Origin: UBA6912 sp963792895
GTDB lineage: Bacteria; Actinomycetota; Acidimicrobiia; Spongiisociales; UBA5794
Assembly: GCA_963792895.1 (NCBI GenBank)
Contig: CAWBYA010000004.1
Span: forward strand, 62,001-126,000
Direction of reading: 5' to 3'
DNA: 64,000 bases
Shown: piece after piece, positions 7,686 through 15,857 of the stretch
Position numbering within the stretch: the stretch's first letter is position 1
Layout: the number at the start of each line of letters is the position of its first letter
Position numbers and translations under genes: made by a program
Notes under the pieces: model-generated
What the model was told of the DNA's origin: nothing
The model's input: only the letters and a program-made list of their open reading frames with translations
Database searches by the model: none

Positions 7686-9149
7686 TCACGGGTGGCTGAT
7701 GAGCTGGTCCACGGGAGCGAAGTCGTCGGTCAGCACCCGGGCGCCATCGATCCACGCAACCACGTCGTCACCGGTGATGGCGATCTCGCCTGTCTCCCGT
7801 CCGCCGATGGCGGCGGTCATCGCAGCGAGATCGAAGGCACGGTCGGAGGCAACGACGACGTAGTTGCCCCCTCGATTGCCGTACAGATAATCGGGCGGGG
7901 CGACGACCATCACATTCGCGAACACGTCGAGGAGGGTTGCGGCCTCTGCCCTCGCGAAACCCCCGGGCGGGTAGTCGATGAGGTTCATCGCATACACGCC
8001 ATCCGGAGCCATCTTGCGGCGGACGGCCTCGTAGAACTCCTTCGTCGTCAGGTGCCACGGCACAGATTCTCCACCGAACGCGTCGCCGATGACCAACTCG
8101 AACGCGCCATCCGGTGTCCCGTCCAGCGTCAGCCGAGCATCGCCTACCTCTATCCGGTCGATCTCAGCGGGATCGAGGCCGAGCTCGCGTTCGGCGATCG
8201 CCACCAGCTCGGGGTCGAGCTCCAGGACGGTGTTCGTGCTGCCGGGCCGCACCGCGGACAGCCACCGGGGTAGCGTGAATCCGCCGCCGCCGATATACAG
8301 CCCGTCGAGGGGACCTGCAGGCGCTTGGGTTTCAACGGCCGCGGCGACGAGGCCCGCATACCGGAACTCGAGGTGGGTGGGGTCGTCGAGATCGACGTAC
8401 GAGTGGCGTAGCGTGTCGAGCCACAGGACTCGCCCGCTGGGTCGGAAGTCGTCGACGGTCACCTTTGCGCAGAAGTATGCGGTCTCGACCTCGCACGGGC
8501 CGGTGACGACGAGGTTGAGACCGCCGACGAGCAGGGCCCCGGCGACGATGCTCGCCAGGGCGGGCGGGGCAGGTCGCATCGCACGGACCGTGAGGAAGAC
8601 GCCGACGCCGACGAGCAGACTGCCGACCACGAGCACGATGGGCCGCGACGGCAACGCCGCAAGGAGCACGAACCCTGTGGCGAACGTGCCGAAAATCGCC
8701 CCCGCCGTGCCAACAGCAGACAGCTGCCCGACCACCGATCCGGTCTCGCCGAGGTCGTTGAGCTGCATCTTGACGACGACGGGACTCACCGCGCTGAGCA
8801 CGACGGCGGGGGCGAAGAACCCGAGAGCCGTGAGCACGACGATGCCGAGCGGATCGCCGCCGCGCAACCCTGGTCCGACGATTGCGATGATCGTCGGGGC
8901 GAGCAGCGTGAGGATGCCGCCGGCGACGAGAAACGGTCCCAGGAGCCGTCGTGGCTCGTGCCGGTCGGCGGCCCTGCCGCCGAGCCAGCTTCCCAGCGAG
9001 ATGCCCGCCAGCACGGTGCCGATGATGCCCGTGAACGTCTCGAGCGTCACGCCGACATACGGCGCCATCAGCCGGCCGGCGAGGATCTCGAGCACGAGCA
9101 CGGCCGCAGAGGTCGAGAACACCAGGAGCCGAGCGGCGGGACGGGACAT
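7686..9149 (-). CDS. Spermidine synthase-like fused membrane protein
   Basis: 487 aa. Residues 1-210 contain about seven hydrophobic helices, and the family signature LEILAGRLMAPYVG lies at 20-33. The C-terminal half is a spermidine synthase/SAM methyltransferase-like Rossmann fold (LYIGGGGFTLPRWL glycine loop, VLELDPELVAIA acidic loop, VIGDAFGGESVPWHLTTKEFY). Fused MFS-like/spermidine-synthase proteins are frequent in actinobacteria and usually not proven to make spermidine. Start ATG at 9149; the longer frame to 9323 overlaps the upstream region of the RTX gene and lacks family support. Confidence 0.87.
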   Translation of the reverse strand: MSRPAARLLVFSTSAAVLVLEILAGRLMAPYVGVTLETFTGIIGTVLAGISLGSWLGGRAADRHEPRRLLGPFLVAGGILTLLAPTIIAIVGPGLRGGDPLGIVVLTALGFFAPAVVLSAVSPVVVKMQLNDLGETGSVVGQLSAVGTAGAIFGTFATGFVLLAALPSRPIVLVVGSLLVGVGVFLTVRAMRPAPPALASIVAGALLVGGLNLVVTGPCEVETAYFCAKVTVDDFRPSGRVLWLDTLRHSYVDLDDPTHLEFRYAGLVAAAVETQAPAGPLDGLYIGGGGFTLPRWLSAVRPGSTNTVLELDPELVAIAERELGLDPAEIDRIEVGDARLTLDGTPDGAFELVIGDAFGGESVPWHLTTKEFYEAVRRKMAPDGVYAMNLIDYPPGGFARAEAATLLDVFANVMVVAPPDYLYGNRGGNYVVVASDRAFDLAAMTAAIGGRETGEIAITGDDVVAWIDGARVLTDDFAPVDQLISHP

Positions 9150-9307
9150 AGGCGGGGAAGTATGACAGCCGAAGGCGCCTACCGAGGAAGAAGGGCCTGG
9201 ACGCGGTGGTAGCCGGGGCGTAGCTTTCGCCGGTGCAGCCGGCTGGCAAGCGAACTCCCTGGAGGACGGCGCTCGAAGCCGATCGGGGCAAACGGAAGGA
9301 GTGGATT

Positions 9308-10078
9308 GTGTCAACTCGAACACGCGCTCTGGTGTCCGTCGCAGCGCTCACACTCGTCGTGTGGGCTCTTCCTGCGGCAACGGCCTCGGCGCAGGAGGAG
9401 CCGGACCCGTGCGCCGACCCCCACGCGTACGTTGACTATCTGGACGAGATCGGCATCGCCGCCAACCTGGTGGTCGGCACCGAAGGCGACGACAAGCTCG
9501 TCGGCACCGATGGTGTCGACTTGATCGTCGGCCTCGGTGGCAACGACCGCATCTGGGGTCTTGCGGGCGACGATTGGCTCGCCGGGTGCCTCGGCGACGA
9601 CAACCTCGACGGCGGCGACGGGAACGATTCGATGGCCGGCGACGACCTCTCGTTCTTCGGCAATGTCGATGCCCCGGGCGGTGACGATGTCTTGTGGGGC
9701 GGCGACGGTGACGACGGCATGTTGGGTGGCCCCGGCAACGACGTGGCCAGGGGCGGTGACGGCGACGACTTCATTGCCCTCGCCGTTGGTGACGATCTCG
9801 GCGAGGGAGGCGCCGGCGCCGATACGATCATCGGAGGGTTCGGAACCGACGTGATCATGGGTGATGCGGGCGACGACTTCTTGGCGGGTGGTCCGGGGTC
9901 CGACACCATCATGGGCGGTGGTGGCGACGACTTCCTTGCGGGCGACACTCCTCCACCCCCGCCCGGCGAAGAGGCGCCGCCTGTGCCTGCAGACGGTATC
10001 GACCGGTGCTCAGGCGATGCCGGGTTCGACACTGCCACGGCCTGCGAGCGGATGAGGAGCATCGAGAACTCAATCTGA
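9308..10078 (+). CDS. Secreted RTX-type calcium-binding protein
   Basis: 256 aa from a GTG at 9308, chosen because GGAAGGAG lies 5-12 bases upstream and a signal peptide follows immediately (hydrophobic VSVAALTLVVWAL, cleavage likely after ATASA). Residues 55-215 consist of GGxGxDxhx nonapeptides (GGNDRIWGL, GGDGNDSMAG, GGPGNDVARGG) that bind Ca2+ in RTX beta-rolls. After a PPPPPGEEAPPVP linker it ends in DRCSGDAGFDTATACE, a Cys-containing cap also present in shorter form at the end of the giant protein at 34203. Confidence 0.88.
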   Translation: MSTRTRALVSVAALTLVVWALPAATASAQEEPDPCADPHAYVDYLDEIGIAANLVVGTEGDDKLVGTDGVDLIVGLGGNDRIWGLAGDDWLAGCLGDDNLDGGDGNDSMAGDDLSFFGNVDAPGGDDVLWGGDGDDGMLGGPGNDVARGGDGDDFIALAVGDDLGEGGAGADTIIGGFGTDVIMGDAGDDFLAGGPGSDTIMGGGGDDFLAGDTPPPPPGEEAPPVPADGIDRCSGDAGFDTATACERMRSIENSI

Positions 10079-10095
10079 CGGAGGCCACAAGCTAC

Positions 10096-10126
10096 GGGGC
10101 CGGCGGGCGCATGCTTCGCCGGCCCC
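10096..10126 (+). terminator. Hairpin after the RTX gene
   Basis: A perfect 10-bp stem GGGGCCGGCG / CGCCGGCCCC with an 11-base loop, starting 17 bases after the RTX stop. There is no obvious U-run, but the stem is very stable. Confidence 0.6.
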
Positions 10127-10166
10127 GGTCGCGCCTGGCGGTGGGCACGCCCTATCGTCCATCGCA

Positions 10167-10610
10167 GTGACGGACGTACCGATCCTCGACCATGCTCCTG
10201 GCGGTGATGCGCTCATCGAACCATCGTCGTGGTTCGAGCGGATCGACATTGCGCCGCGCGCCGTCGTCACTTGGATGTCGGATGTGGTCGATGCCGTCGT
10301 CGCCGAATGCGACGGCGTGGAGCGTCACCGCTTCGCCGTCGAGAGCGCGATCTATCCGGTCTGGGAGGTCGACTGGAGTGGCGAGCGGCTCGTCGTGGTG
10401 GCCGCTGGCGTGGGCGCTCCTGCAGCGACCCTCCTCTTCGAGATGCTGGTCGCGCTGGGTTGCCGGACCTTTGTCGCTTGCGGCTCCTCCGGAGGGCTGG
10501 TCCCCGAGTGCCCGCCCGGCACGGTGATCGTGCCTCGAGGGTCGGTCAGGGACGAAGGCGTCTCCTATCACTACGCCGCCCGCAGCGCGAGTAGCGCCAC
10601 ACAACGAGAC
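10167..10610 (+). CDS. Purine/uridine nucleoside phosphorylase, N-terminal part (frameshifted)
   Basis: The frame starts at an upstream GTG and encodes VVVAAGVGAPAATLLFEML (residues about 78-96), GCRTFVACGSSGGL and GTVIVPRGSVRDEGVSYHY, the phosphate/ribose-binding parts of the PNP/UDP family. The conserved frame ends near 10575-10592. The C-terminal half lies one base over, at 10612-10938, so the real product would be one protein of about 256 aa spanning 10167-10938. Because of the family match on both sides, an inserted base is likely. Start uncertain to a few codons. Confidence 0.75.
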
Positions 10611-10611
10611 G

Positions 10612-10938
10612 ATGCAGCGGATCGTTCGCGCCTCGTGCGAGTCCGCCGGGTTCGACGTGGGTGGCGGGCTCACCTGGACAACGGATGCACTCTTCCGAGA
10701 GACTCCGGTTGTCGTCGCCTCGCGCGTGGCCGAGGGATGTCGCGCCGTCGAGATGGAGGCGGCTGCGCTCGCCACCGTGGCATCGTTCCGCGGCGTGCGG
10801 CTCGGCTATGCGGTGTACGTGGCCGACACGCTGCATGGCGACGAGTGGGATGCGACAGTTCTCATCTCGCCGGATGCGGCGTTCCGACGTCGCCTCTTCG
10901 CGGCCGCCGCCGCTGCGTGTTGCGCAGCTCCCGCCTGA
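10612..10938 (+). CDS. Nucleoside phosphorylase, C-terminal part (frameshifted)
   Basis: Continues the preceding gene in the next frame. It carries TTDALFRET and the diagnostic AVEMEAAALATVA substrate-binding motif (ribose-binding Glu of the MEAA element), then VLISPDAAFRR. Read backward in this frame from 10612, the codons give VAPHNET, which joins smoothly to the SYHYAA end of the upstream part. An ATG at 10612 could allow separate translation, but the half-protein would not be expected to be active. Confidence 0.72.
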   Translation: MQRIVRASCESAGFDVGGGLTWTTDALFRETPVVVASRVAEGCRAVEMEAAALATVASFRGVRLGYAVYVADTLHGDEWDATVLISPDAAFRRRLFAAAAAACCAAPA

Positions 10939-10940
10939 GT

Positions 10941-12290
10941 TCATGCGTCTGGGCCGAAAGCCTCCGGTTCCGCAATGATCCCCGCATCCATCAACGCATC
11001 GGTGGCTGATCGTGCCTCTACGATCTGCCGGTAGGCCTTTGCCTCGAGACCTTCTGCGGTCATGCCGACGCGGGCGATGCCCTGGCGTTGGGCTTGCATC
11101 CCGACCGCCGCTGCGATCCGTGGGACGACCTCCCATTCGGCCATGGTCGGCAGGATGTGATCGTCGCGCAGGCCGGCGTCCGATGCCGCCTCGGCCAGCG
11201 CTGCGGCTGCTGCAAGAGCCATCTCGTCGGTGATCGATCGGGCTCGCACGTCGAGGGCACCTCGGAAGATCCCCGGGAAGGCGAGCGAGTTGTTCACCTG
11301 GTTGGGGTAGTCCGATCGGCCGGTCGCTGCGATCCGAGCACCGGCTGCCAGAGCTTCTTCCGGGTAGATCTCTGGAATCGGATTGGCGCATGCGAACACG
11401 ATTGCGTCGGGAGCCATCGCCTCGACCCATGCGGGCTTGATCACGGCGCCCTCGGCGCTCGAGAAGGCCAGGCACACGTCGGCGCCTTCGAGCGCTGCCT
11501 CGATGCCTCCGGTCCGGTGGTCGAGGTTGGTCTGCACGGCGACTCGCCACTTGTCGGGGAACTCGTCGTGGAGGCGGCCGATGTCGGGACGCTCGGCGTG
11601 CAGCGTGCCCTCGGTGTCCACGGCGATGATGTTGTGCGGCGCAACGCCGTAATGGGTGAGCAGCCGGAAGTTCGCCACATTGGCGGCACCCATGCCGATC
11701 ATGGCGATCTTGACCGAGGCGATGTCCTTGTGGACCAGGGTGAGGGCGTTCAGCAGTCCTGCCAGGACGACAGTCGCCGTACCCTGCTGATCGTCGTGCC
11801 AAACCGGAATATCGAGCAACAGCCGCAGCCGGTCGAGGATTGCGAAGCACTTGGGCTGGGCGATGTCCTCGAGGTTGATCCCGCCGAACGCCGGAGCGAT
11901 GCGCTCGACGGTCTCGACGATGCCATCGACGTCGTGCACGTTCACGCAGATCGGTACTGCGTCGACGCCCCCGAGGTATTTGAACAGCATCGCCTTGCCT
12001 TCCATGACCGGCAAGCCGGCGAGCGGACCGATGTCACCAAGGCCGAGGATCCGGCTGCCGTCCGTCACGATGGCGATGCGGTTGCCTTTGCCCGTCGTTT
12101 CGTAGACGAGGTCAGGATTGCTCGCAATAGCCCGACACGGTTCGGCAACGCCGGGCGTGTACCAGACGGCGAAGTCCTCAGCGCCGTGGATCGGCACCTT
12201 CGGGAGGACCTGCACCTCGCCGTGATACTGGCCCAGCCAGTTCATGGCCTTCTCGCTCGGTGAAGCCTCGTGAATCGTGCGGCCAGACAT
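10941..12290 (-). CDS. Malic enzyme (NAD(P)-dependent)
   Basis: 449 aa. Catalyses oxidative decarboxylation of malate to pyruvate. Markers: VWYTPGVAEPCRAI N-terminal motif (residues about 43-56), GLGDIGPLAGLPVMEGKA, metal-binding NLEDI and WHDDQQGTA, the nucleotide-binding loop IGMGAANVA, and PNQVNNSLAFPGIFRGAL. The length matches the short bacterial two-domain class. The start is the ATG at 12290 because GAGGAGGTG sits 5 bases upstream; the in-frame ATG at 12314 lacks that. Whether it prefers NAD or NADP cannot be read here. Its stop is 3 bases from the convergent phosphorylase stop. Confidence 0.93.
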   Translation of the reverse strand: MSGRTIHEASPSEKAMNWLGQYHGEVQVLPKVPIHGAEDFAVWYTPGVAEPCRAIASNPDLVYETTGKGNRIAIVTDGSRILGLGDIGPLAGLPVMEGKAMLFKYLGGVDAVPICVNVHDVDGIVETVERIAPAFGGINLEDIAQPKCFAILDRLRLLLDIPVWHDDQQGTATVVLAGLLNALTLVHKDIASVKIAMIGMGAANVANFRLLTHYGVAPHNIIAVDTEGTLHAERPDIGRLHDEFPDKWRVAVQTNLDHRTGGIEAALEGADVCLAFSSAEGAVIKPAWVEAMAPDAIVFACANPIPEIYPEEALAAGARIAATGRSDYPNQVNNSLAFPGIFRGALDVRARSITDEMALAAAAALAEAASDAGLRDDHILPTMAEWEVVPRIAAAVGMQAQRQGIARVGMTAEGLEAKAYRQIVEARSATDALMDAGIIAEPEAFGPDA

Positions 12291-12430
12291 CGGCACCTCC
12301 TCTGCCACCGACATCGTGCTGGGTCGTTGGTCGTTGTGGCAGGGGCGGAGGAACCTTCGTCGTCACGATGGCGAAGGGCCGGTCGGCCCAGAGGAGCTCT
12401 TCGGGGCGCCACTACACTCTCGCCCCGATC

Positions 12431-12506
12431 GGGCGTTTAGCTCAGTTGGGAGAGCGCTTCCCTTACAAGGAAGAGGTCGGCGGTTCGAGCCCGTCAACGC
12501 CCACCA
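12431..12506 (+). tRNA. tRNA-Val (anticodon TAC)
   Basis: A full cloverleaf: acceptor GGGCGTT/AACGCCC, D-arm with GCTC AGTTGGGA GAGC, anticodon arm CTTCC-CTTACAA-GGAAG with anticodon TAC (reads GUA/GUN valine codons), T-arm GGTTCGAGCCC, discriminator A, and an encoded CCA at 12504-12506. No insertion at its 3' end is visible. Confidence 0.96.
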
Positions 12507-12860
12507 GACGGAAGGCCTTGCGGCGCAGCGGATATCGTTGTGTTGCAAGGGCTCCTGACCATGTGCAGCCCACGCTCCGGCGTAGTTCGTGATAGTCCGA
12601 AATGGCCTGGAATGGCGGGGTCATGCGGACACCCGGGAAATCTCGCGAGGGATAGCACGGTGGCGTGCGTCAGGCTCCCGTCGGTCGCAGACGATGACTT
12701 TGGCGTCCTGGACGAGCGAGGCGGAGGCGCTTGCCGCTGCAGGACCTTCCATCGCTCGATGCCTGATCATCCTGTCCGGCAGGTGTGCGAGCGGGTTTCG
12801 CCGTGGGTGGCGCTGGCTCAGCGCTGGGCGGTGTCGTTCTGTGCGGCGTTATCGGGTGGG
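12507..12860. other. Intergenic stretch, no supported gene
   Basis: 354 bases between tRNA-Val and the stop of the propeller gene. Short frames on both strands lack family features and good ribosome sites. No hairpin of note was found. Confidence 0.5.
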
Positions 12861-14231
12861 TCAGCCTTGGGTGGCGACCCAGACGGCTGCGGCTCCACCG
12901 TGTTCTCCGACGGCGATGAGACCGTCATCGGTGACGGCTATGGAGTGCACCTCCCCTCTCTCCAGGATCTCGGATTGGGTCCAGGTCACTCCATCGACGG
13001 ACGTCCACACCTCGGCGCCGACAGCGACGAGGTGTGAGCCGACGGAGATGACGGCCTGCAGTTCGGCCTTGCTGCCGGAGAACTCGGCGGGCGGCACGAG
13101 GGTCCAGTTGCGTCCGTCCTCGGAGGTCCACACCGCCGCACTGAATGGGGTGCCGCCGACGGCGACGAGGCCGGGGCCGCCGGCGACGATGTCGTTCATC
13201 GCTCCGGCGCCAGGGATGTCGGCCGCTGGCACAAGCGTCCAGGTGAGCCCATCGGGCGAGGTCCACACCGCGGCAGCACCGTCCGCTTTCCCGATTGCGA
13301 CGAGGCCCGGTCCTCCAACGGTGACAGACTCCATTAACCAGTCCCCGGCGAAGCCAGCGTCGCCAAACACTTCAGGGTCATGGGACACGCGGGTCCAGGC
13401 GAAACCGTCGACCGAGGTCCACACCGCCGCACCCGCCGAGTCGTCCCCACGCACGTTGCCGACGGCGACGAGCCCGGGCCCACCGACAGTCACGTCGAAG
13501 ATGGTCGTCGCCGCCCCGCCTTCCACCGTGGCTTCTTTCGACCACGAGATGCCGTCCTCCGATGTCCACACCGTGCCGCCGGTGACCGTATCTGGTCCCG
13601 GCGGGTCAAACTCGATCCCCACGGCAACCAAGCCGGGGCCGCCGGCAGTGACGCCAAACATCATCCAGCCGTCAAGGGACGCCTCATCCTCGGGTAGCAA
13701 GGACCAGGTGATCCCGTCTTCGGAGACCCACACCGCAGGAGTGTCTGTGTCACCGCCGGAACTCCCGACGGCGACCAAACCTGGTCCGCCGACGGTGACA
13801 TCCCACATCACGTCCTCACCCGTGGGGTTGAACACGGCTTCGTCATGGGGAACACGGGACCAGGTCAGGGCTTCGACGTCGATCGGAGTGGGTGACAACG
13901 TCGTTGACGGTGGTGTCGTGACGGTGACCGGTGCCATGGGCTCGTCAGCAACGGGTGACTCGCCTCCACTTCTCAGGAGTGCGGCGACGCCGACCGCGGC
14001 GACGATGACGATGAATGCTGCGGCGAAGGCCCACACACGGCGGCCACGACGTGGCGGCCGGGCGATGGGTGCGGTTCGGGTTGGGTGTTGGGTCGGGGCT
14101 TGCATGACGGCTGCCCTCCTCGTGTGAACGGCGGCAACAACGAAGGCGAGCTCGTCGGCGTCGAGAGCGTCGAGGTGCGGGATCGGGTTTGCGGTCCGCA
14201 TGTACTCCTCGATCGTGGCGATGTCGATCAT
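12861..14231 (-). CDS. Membrane-anchored WTS-propeller protein paired with a sigma factor
   Basis: 456 aa. The N-terminal 75 residues are cytosolic (MIDIATIEEYMRTANPIPHLDALD, rich in acidic residues, then a basic PPRRGRRV). One membrane helix follows at about 76-94 (VWAFAAAFIVIVAAVGVAALL). The extracytoplasmic part has seven or so units pairing GGPGLVAVG with VWTSxDGxxWT, i.e. a BNR/Asp-box-like beta-propeller. The gene overlaps the sigma-factor stop (ATGA at 14228-14231), so it is probably the sigma factor's membrane sensor or anti-sigma, though no zinc HxxxCxxC motif is present. That role is inferred from position. Confidence 0.75.
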   Translation of the reverse strand: MIDIATIEEYMRTANPIPHLDALDADELAFVVAAVHTRRAAVMQAPTQHPTRTAPIARPPRRGRRVWAFAAAFIVIVAAVGVAALLRSGGESPVADEPMAPVTVTTPPSTTLSPTPIDVEALTWSRVPHDEAVFNPTGEDVMWDVTVGGPGLVAVGSSGGDTDTPAVWVSEDGITWSLLPEDEASLDGWMMFGVTAGGPGLVAVGIEFDPPGPDTVTGGTVWTSEDGISWSKEATVEGGAATTIFDVTVGGPGLVAVGNVRGDDSAGAAVWTSVDGFAWTRVSHDPEVFGDAGFAGDWLMESVTVGGPGLVAIGKADGAAAVWTSPDGLTWTLVPAADIPGAGAMNDIVAGGPGLVAVGGTPFSAAVWTSEDGRNWTLVPPAEFSGSKAELQAVISVGSHLVAVGAEVWTSVDGVTWTQSEILERGEVHSIAVTDDGLIAVGEHGGAAAVWVATQG

Positions 14232-14461
14232 CTCTGCTCACCTCCTCGCAGCCGCCGTGCTGCCTCAACCGCCGGGTGAGCGTGGTTGAGGCGTTGGTAT
14301 TCCTTGGCGACCCGACGGGCAGCCCGGTGGATCCGGTGGGAAGCTGCGTTCGGGGAACACCCCAGGATGCCGGCGATCTCGGCGTGGGGAAGCTCCTCCC
14401 ACCACGCCAACCGCAACACCTCCTGATCTTGCGGTCGCAAGCGTGCTACGGCATTGAGCAT
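14228..14461 (-). CDS. ECF-type sigma factor, region 4 part (frameshifted)
   Basis: The frame gives MLNAVARLRPQDQEVLRLAWW, then ELPHAEIAGILGCSPNAASHRIHRAARRV, a classic sigma-70 region 4 HTH for -35 recognition. It lies one base out of frame with region 2 at 14446-14796; the join is around 14465-14490, where one base appears to be missing. The whole factor would be about 190 aa (14228-14796). It ends in an ATGA overlap with the propeller gene. Confidence 0.75.
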   Translation of the reverse strand: MLNAVARLRPQDQEVLRLAWWEELPHAEIAGILGCSPNAASHRIHRAARRVAKEYQRLNHAHPAVEAARRLRGGEQR

Positions 14462-14796
14462 GATGCGCGTCGCGTTCCTGGCGCACCACGACCACCTCCG
14501 GTGTCGGAGCCTGAGACCGATCCGTCGCTCCGCAACCGAGCGACGAGCCGACGTGACCGCCTGCTGCGACGGAACTCGTTGGACAACACTCGCCGCGCCA
14601 CCCCGTACAACCACCCCAACGCAGCGTCACCGTCGGGGACGTCGTCGATGCGCCGCCACGCCACCAGGAATGTCTCCGCCAGAGAATCGGCTGCCGTCTG
14701 CGCATCGGTGCGGCGACGACAGTACGCATACAGCTGGCCGTGATAGCGGTCGAACAAGCGTTGGTACCGCTGTTCTGATCCATCGGTGCATGCCAC
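14446..14796 (-). CDS. ECF-type sigma factor, region 2 part (frameshifted)
   Basis: Residues 8-85 match sigma-70 region 2: YQRLFDRYHGQLYAYCRRRT, then DSLAETFLVAWRRIDDVPDG and GWLYGVARRVLSNEFRRSRR. After about residue 105 the frame runs into a non-conserved tail and stops, while region 4 continues in the neighbouring frame. In an intact state the gene would encode a short extracytoplasmic-function sigma factor coupled to the membrane propeller protein. Confidence 0.78.
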   Translation of the reverse strand: MACTDGSEQRYQRLFDRYHGQLYAYCRRRTDAQTAADSLAETFLVAWRRIDDVPDGDAALGWLYGVARRVLSNEFRRSRRSRRLVARLRSDGSVSGSDTGGGRGAPGTRRASCSMP

Positions 14797-15109
14797 GAGC
14801 CACCTCGCTCGGGTCCATCACCTACGTAAGTGTCCAGACCTCATCATTCATGCCGCAGTTCTTCAAGGAAAGAGGCCATCATCCCAATCCAAACCAGCCA
14901 CCGGAACGGTCGCCTTGGTCACCCGCCCGCCTCCAACGCCTCACGTGCCACCGTCCCGTCAATCACATCCGGCCGACGGCCTTCTCGCCACCGCTCGGCC
15001 CGGCACCGATTGAGACGTCCGGGGTGTGTTGCCACTCGCCGCGCAGTGCGGGAAGCCAAAACCGATCCTCCTTCAGGGGTGAGTGACTGCGGCATCCACG
15101 GAGGCCCAT
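14797..15109. other. Intergenic stretch, no supported gene
   Basis: About 310 bases upstream of the sigma factor with lower-than-usual coding signal on either strand. It borders the integrase fragment. The promoter of the sigma operon presumably lies near 14800-14860, but I see no clear elements. Confidence 0.45.
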
Positions 15110-15264
15110 GTGGGATCCATAAGGAAGGAGAGGCATCAGTCCGGCGGGACGTCGTGGCAGGCTAGGGGGCGGGATCCCACCGGTGCACAGCGCAACAAGA
15201 ACTTCGATCGCAAGGTGGACGCCGAACGGCACCTCACCAGGATGGAGAGCCACAAGCTCGCCGG
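15110..15264 (+). pseudogene. Tyrosine recombinase (phage integrase) N-terminal remnant
   Basis: From a GTG at 15110 the frame reads VGSIRKERHQSGGTSWQAR, then GRDPTGAQRNKNFDRKVDA and ERHLTRMESHKLAG. This is the arm-type DNA-binding N-terminus of actinobacterial tyrosine integrases (family pattern: 'WxARWRDPxGRxRxxTFDRKxDAxxFLxxxE'). Homology stops at about 15262 and no catalytic R/H/R/Y domain follows in any frame. It is thus a relic of an integrated element, cut at the border of the next feature. Confidence 0.65.
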
Positions 15265-15471
15265 TCTTCAGTTGCCTTACGCCTTTCCATCTCGACGGCG
15301 GACACCCGACCCGTTCGGTGGTACCGGATCGCCGTCCGCTGCTGTCAGGGCTGCTTCCCACCCTCCCCACCCCGGGAGTCAGGCTGCCCCTAGCTTCACT
15401 CGGGCTGCTGCGACAGCCCAACGGTGGAGTCCTTTCACCTCCACCCGGTCACACAGCGCCTCGTGGCGCAC
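15263..15471 (-). ncRNA. Probable 5' fragment of a group II intron
   Basis: Read on the minus strand, the segment begins GTGCGCC, the GUGYG consensus of a group II intron 5' splice site. It continues with the domain-I-like elements GGTGGAGGTGAAAGGACTCC, GAAGCTAGGGGCAGCCTGAC, TCCCGGGGTGGGGAGGGTGG and GAAGCAGCCCTGACAGC. No maturase or domain V/VI follows, because the segment ends at the integrase fragment. Identification is from memory of intron domain-I sequence; a covariance search with Rfam group-II-D1D4 models would decide. Confidence 0.45.
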
Positions 15472-15857
15472 GGTCGCGTCGACAAGCAGAACCCGGCAGC
15501 GGCGCCGGGGCCGCTCAGCGGCTTGGGTGAGGTAGCGGCGCTGAGCTACGGTCGTCGGGTCGATGGAGCGCGCTGTGGCCGCGTCCTAGAGCTTCCATCG
15601 GTAGATTCTCACTCATCTAAGTCGGGGTTTGTGGAGTGGTTCAGGCCTACGTCATCAGGCTGCGTCGACAGGTCACAAACGAACCCCACAAGGCCGGCTG
15701 CTGACTGTGGCTTGCGGCGCCGTCCGTCTTCCTCCAAGATGCCGCCGCATACATCCGCGCCCACGCGGCGGTATCGGAGACCATCGGCGAGACCCTGCTC
15801 ACCGCAGCGGGCCGTCGCCTCCAATGTGGCCGGATGGAGACCGTAAGGAGAAGGCAC
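15472..15857. other. Decayed region before the lipoyl fusion gene
   Basis: No intact gene. The codons in frame with the downstream gene from about 15745 read AYIRAHAAVSETIGETLL without a stop, which may be the tail of a broken upstream protein. GGAGAAGG for the next gene lies at its end. Confidence 0.4.

Noticed and set aside
12431..12506. tRNA-Val as an integration site for the nearby integrase remnant
   Set aside because: No duplicated tRNA 3' end was found between 12.5 and 16 kb, and the integrase fragment is 2.6 kb away.
12861..14231. Regular GGPGLVAVG/WTSxDGxxWT repetition looked at as a DNA repeat or CRISPR-like array
   Set aside because: Units vary in length and DNA sequence; it is a protein-level propeller repeat.
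14963..15421. Minus-strand frame of 152 codons in the mobile-element zone
   Set aside because: Covers the intron-like RNA segment and the integrase remnant; no protein family features.
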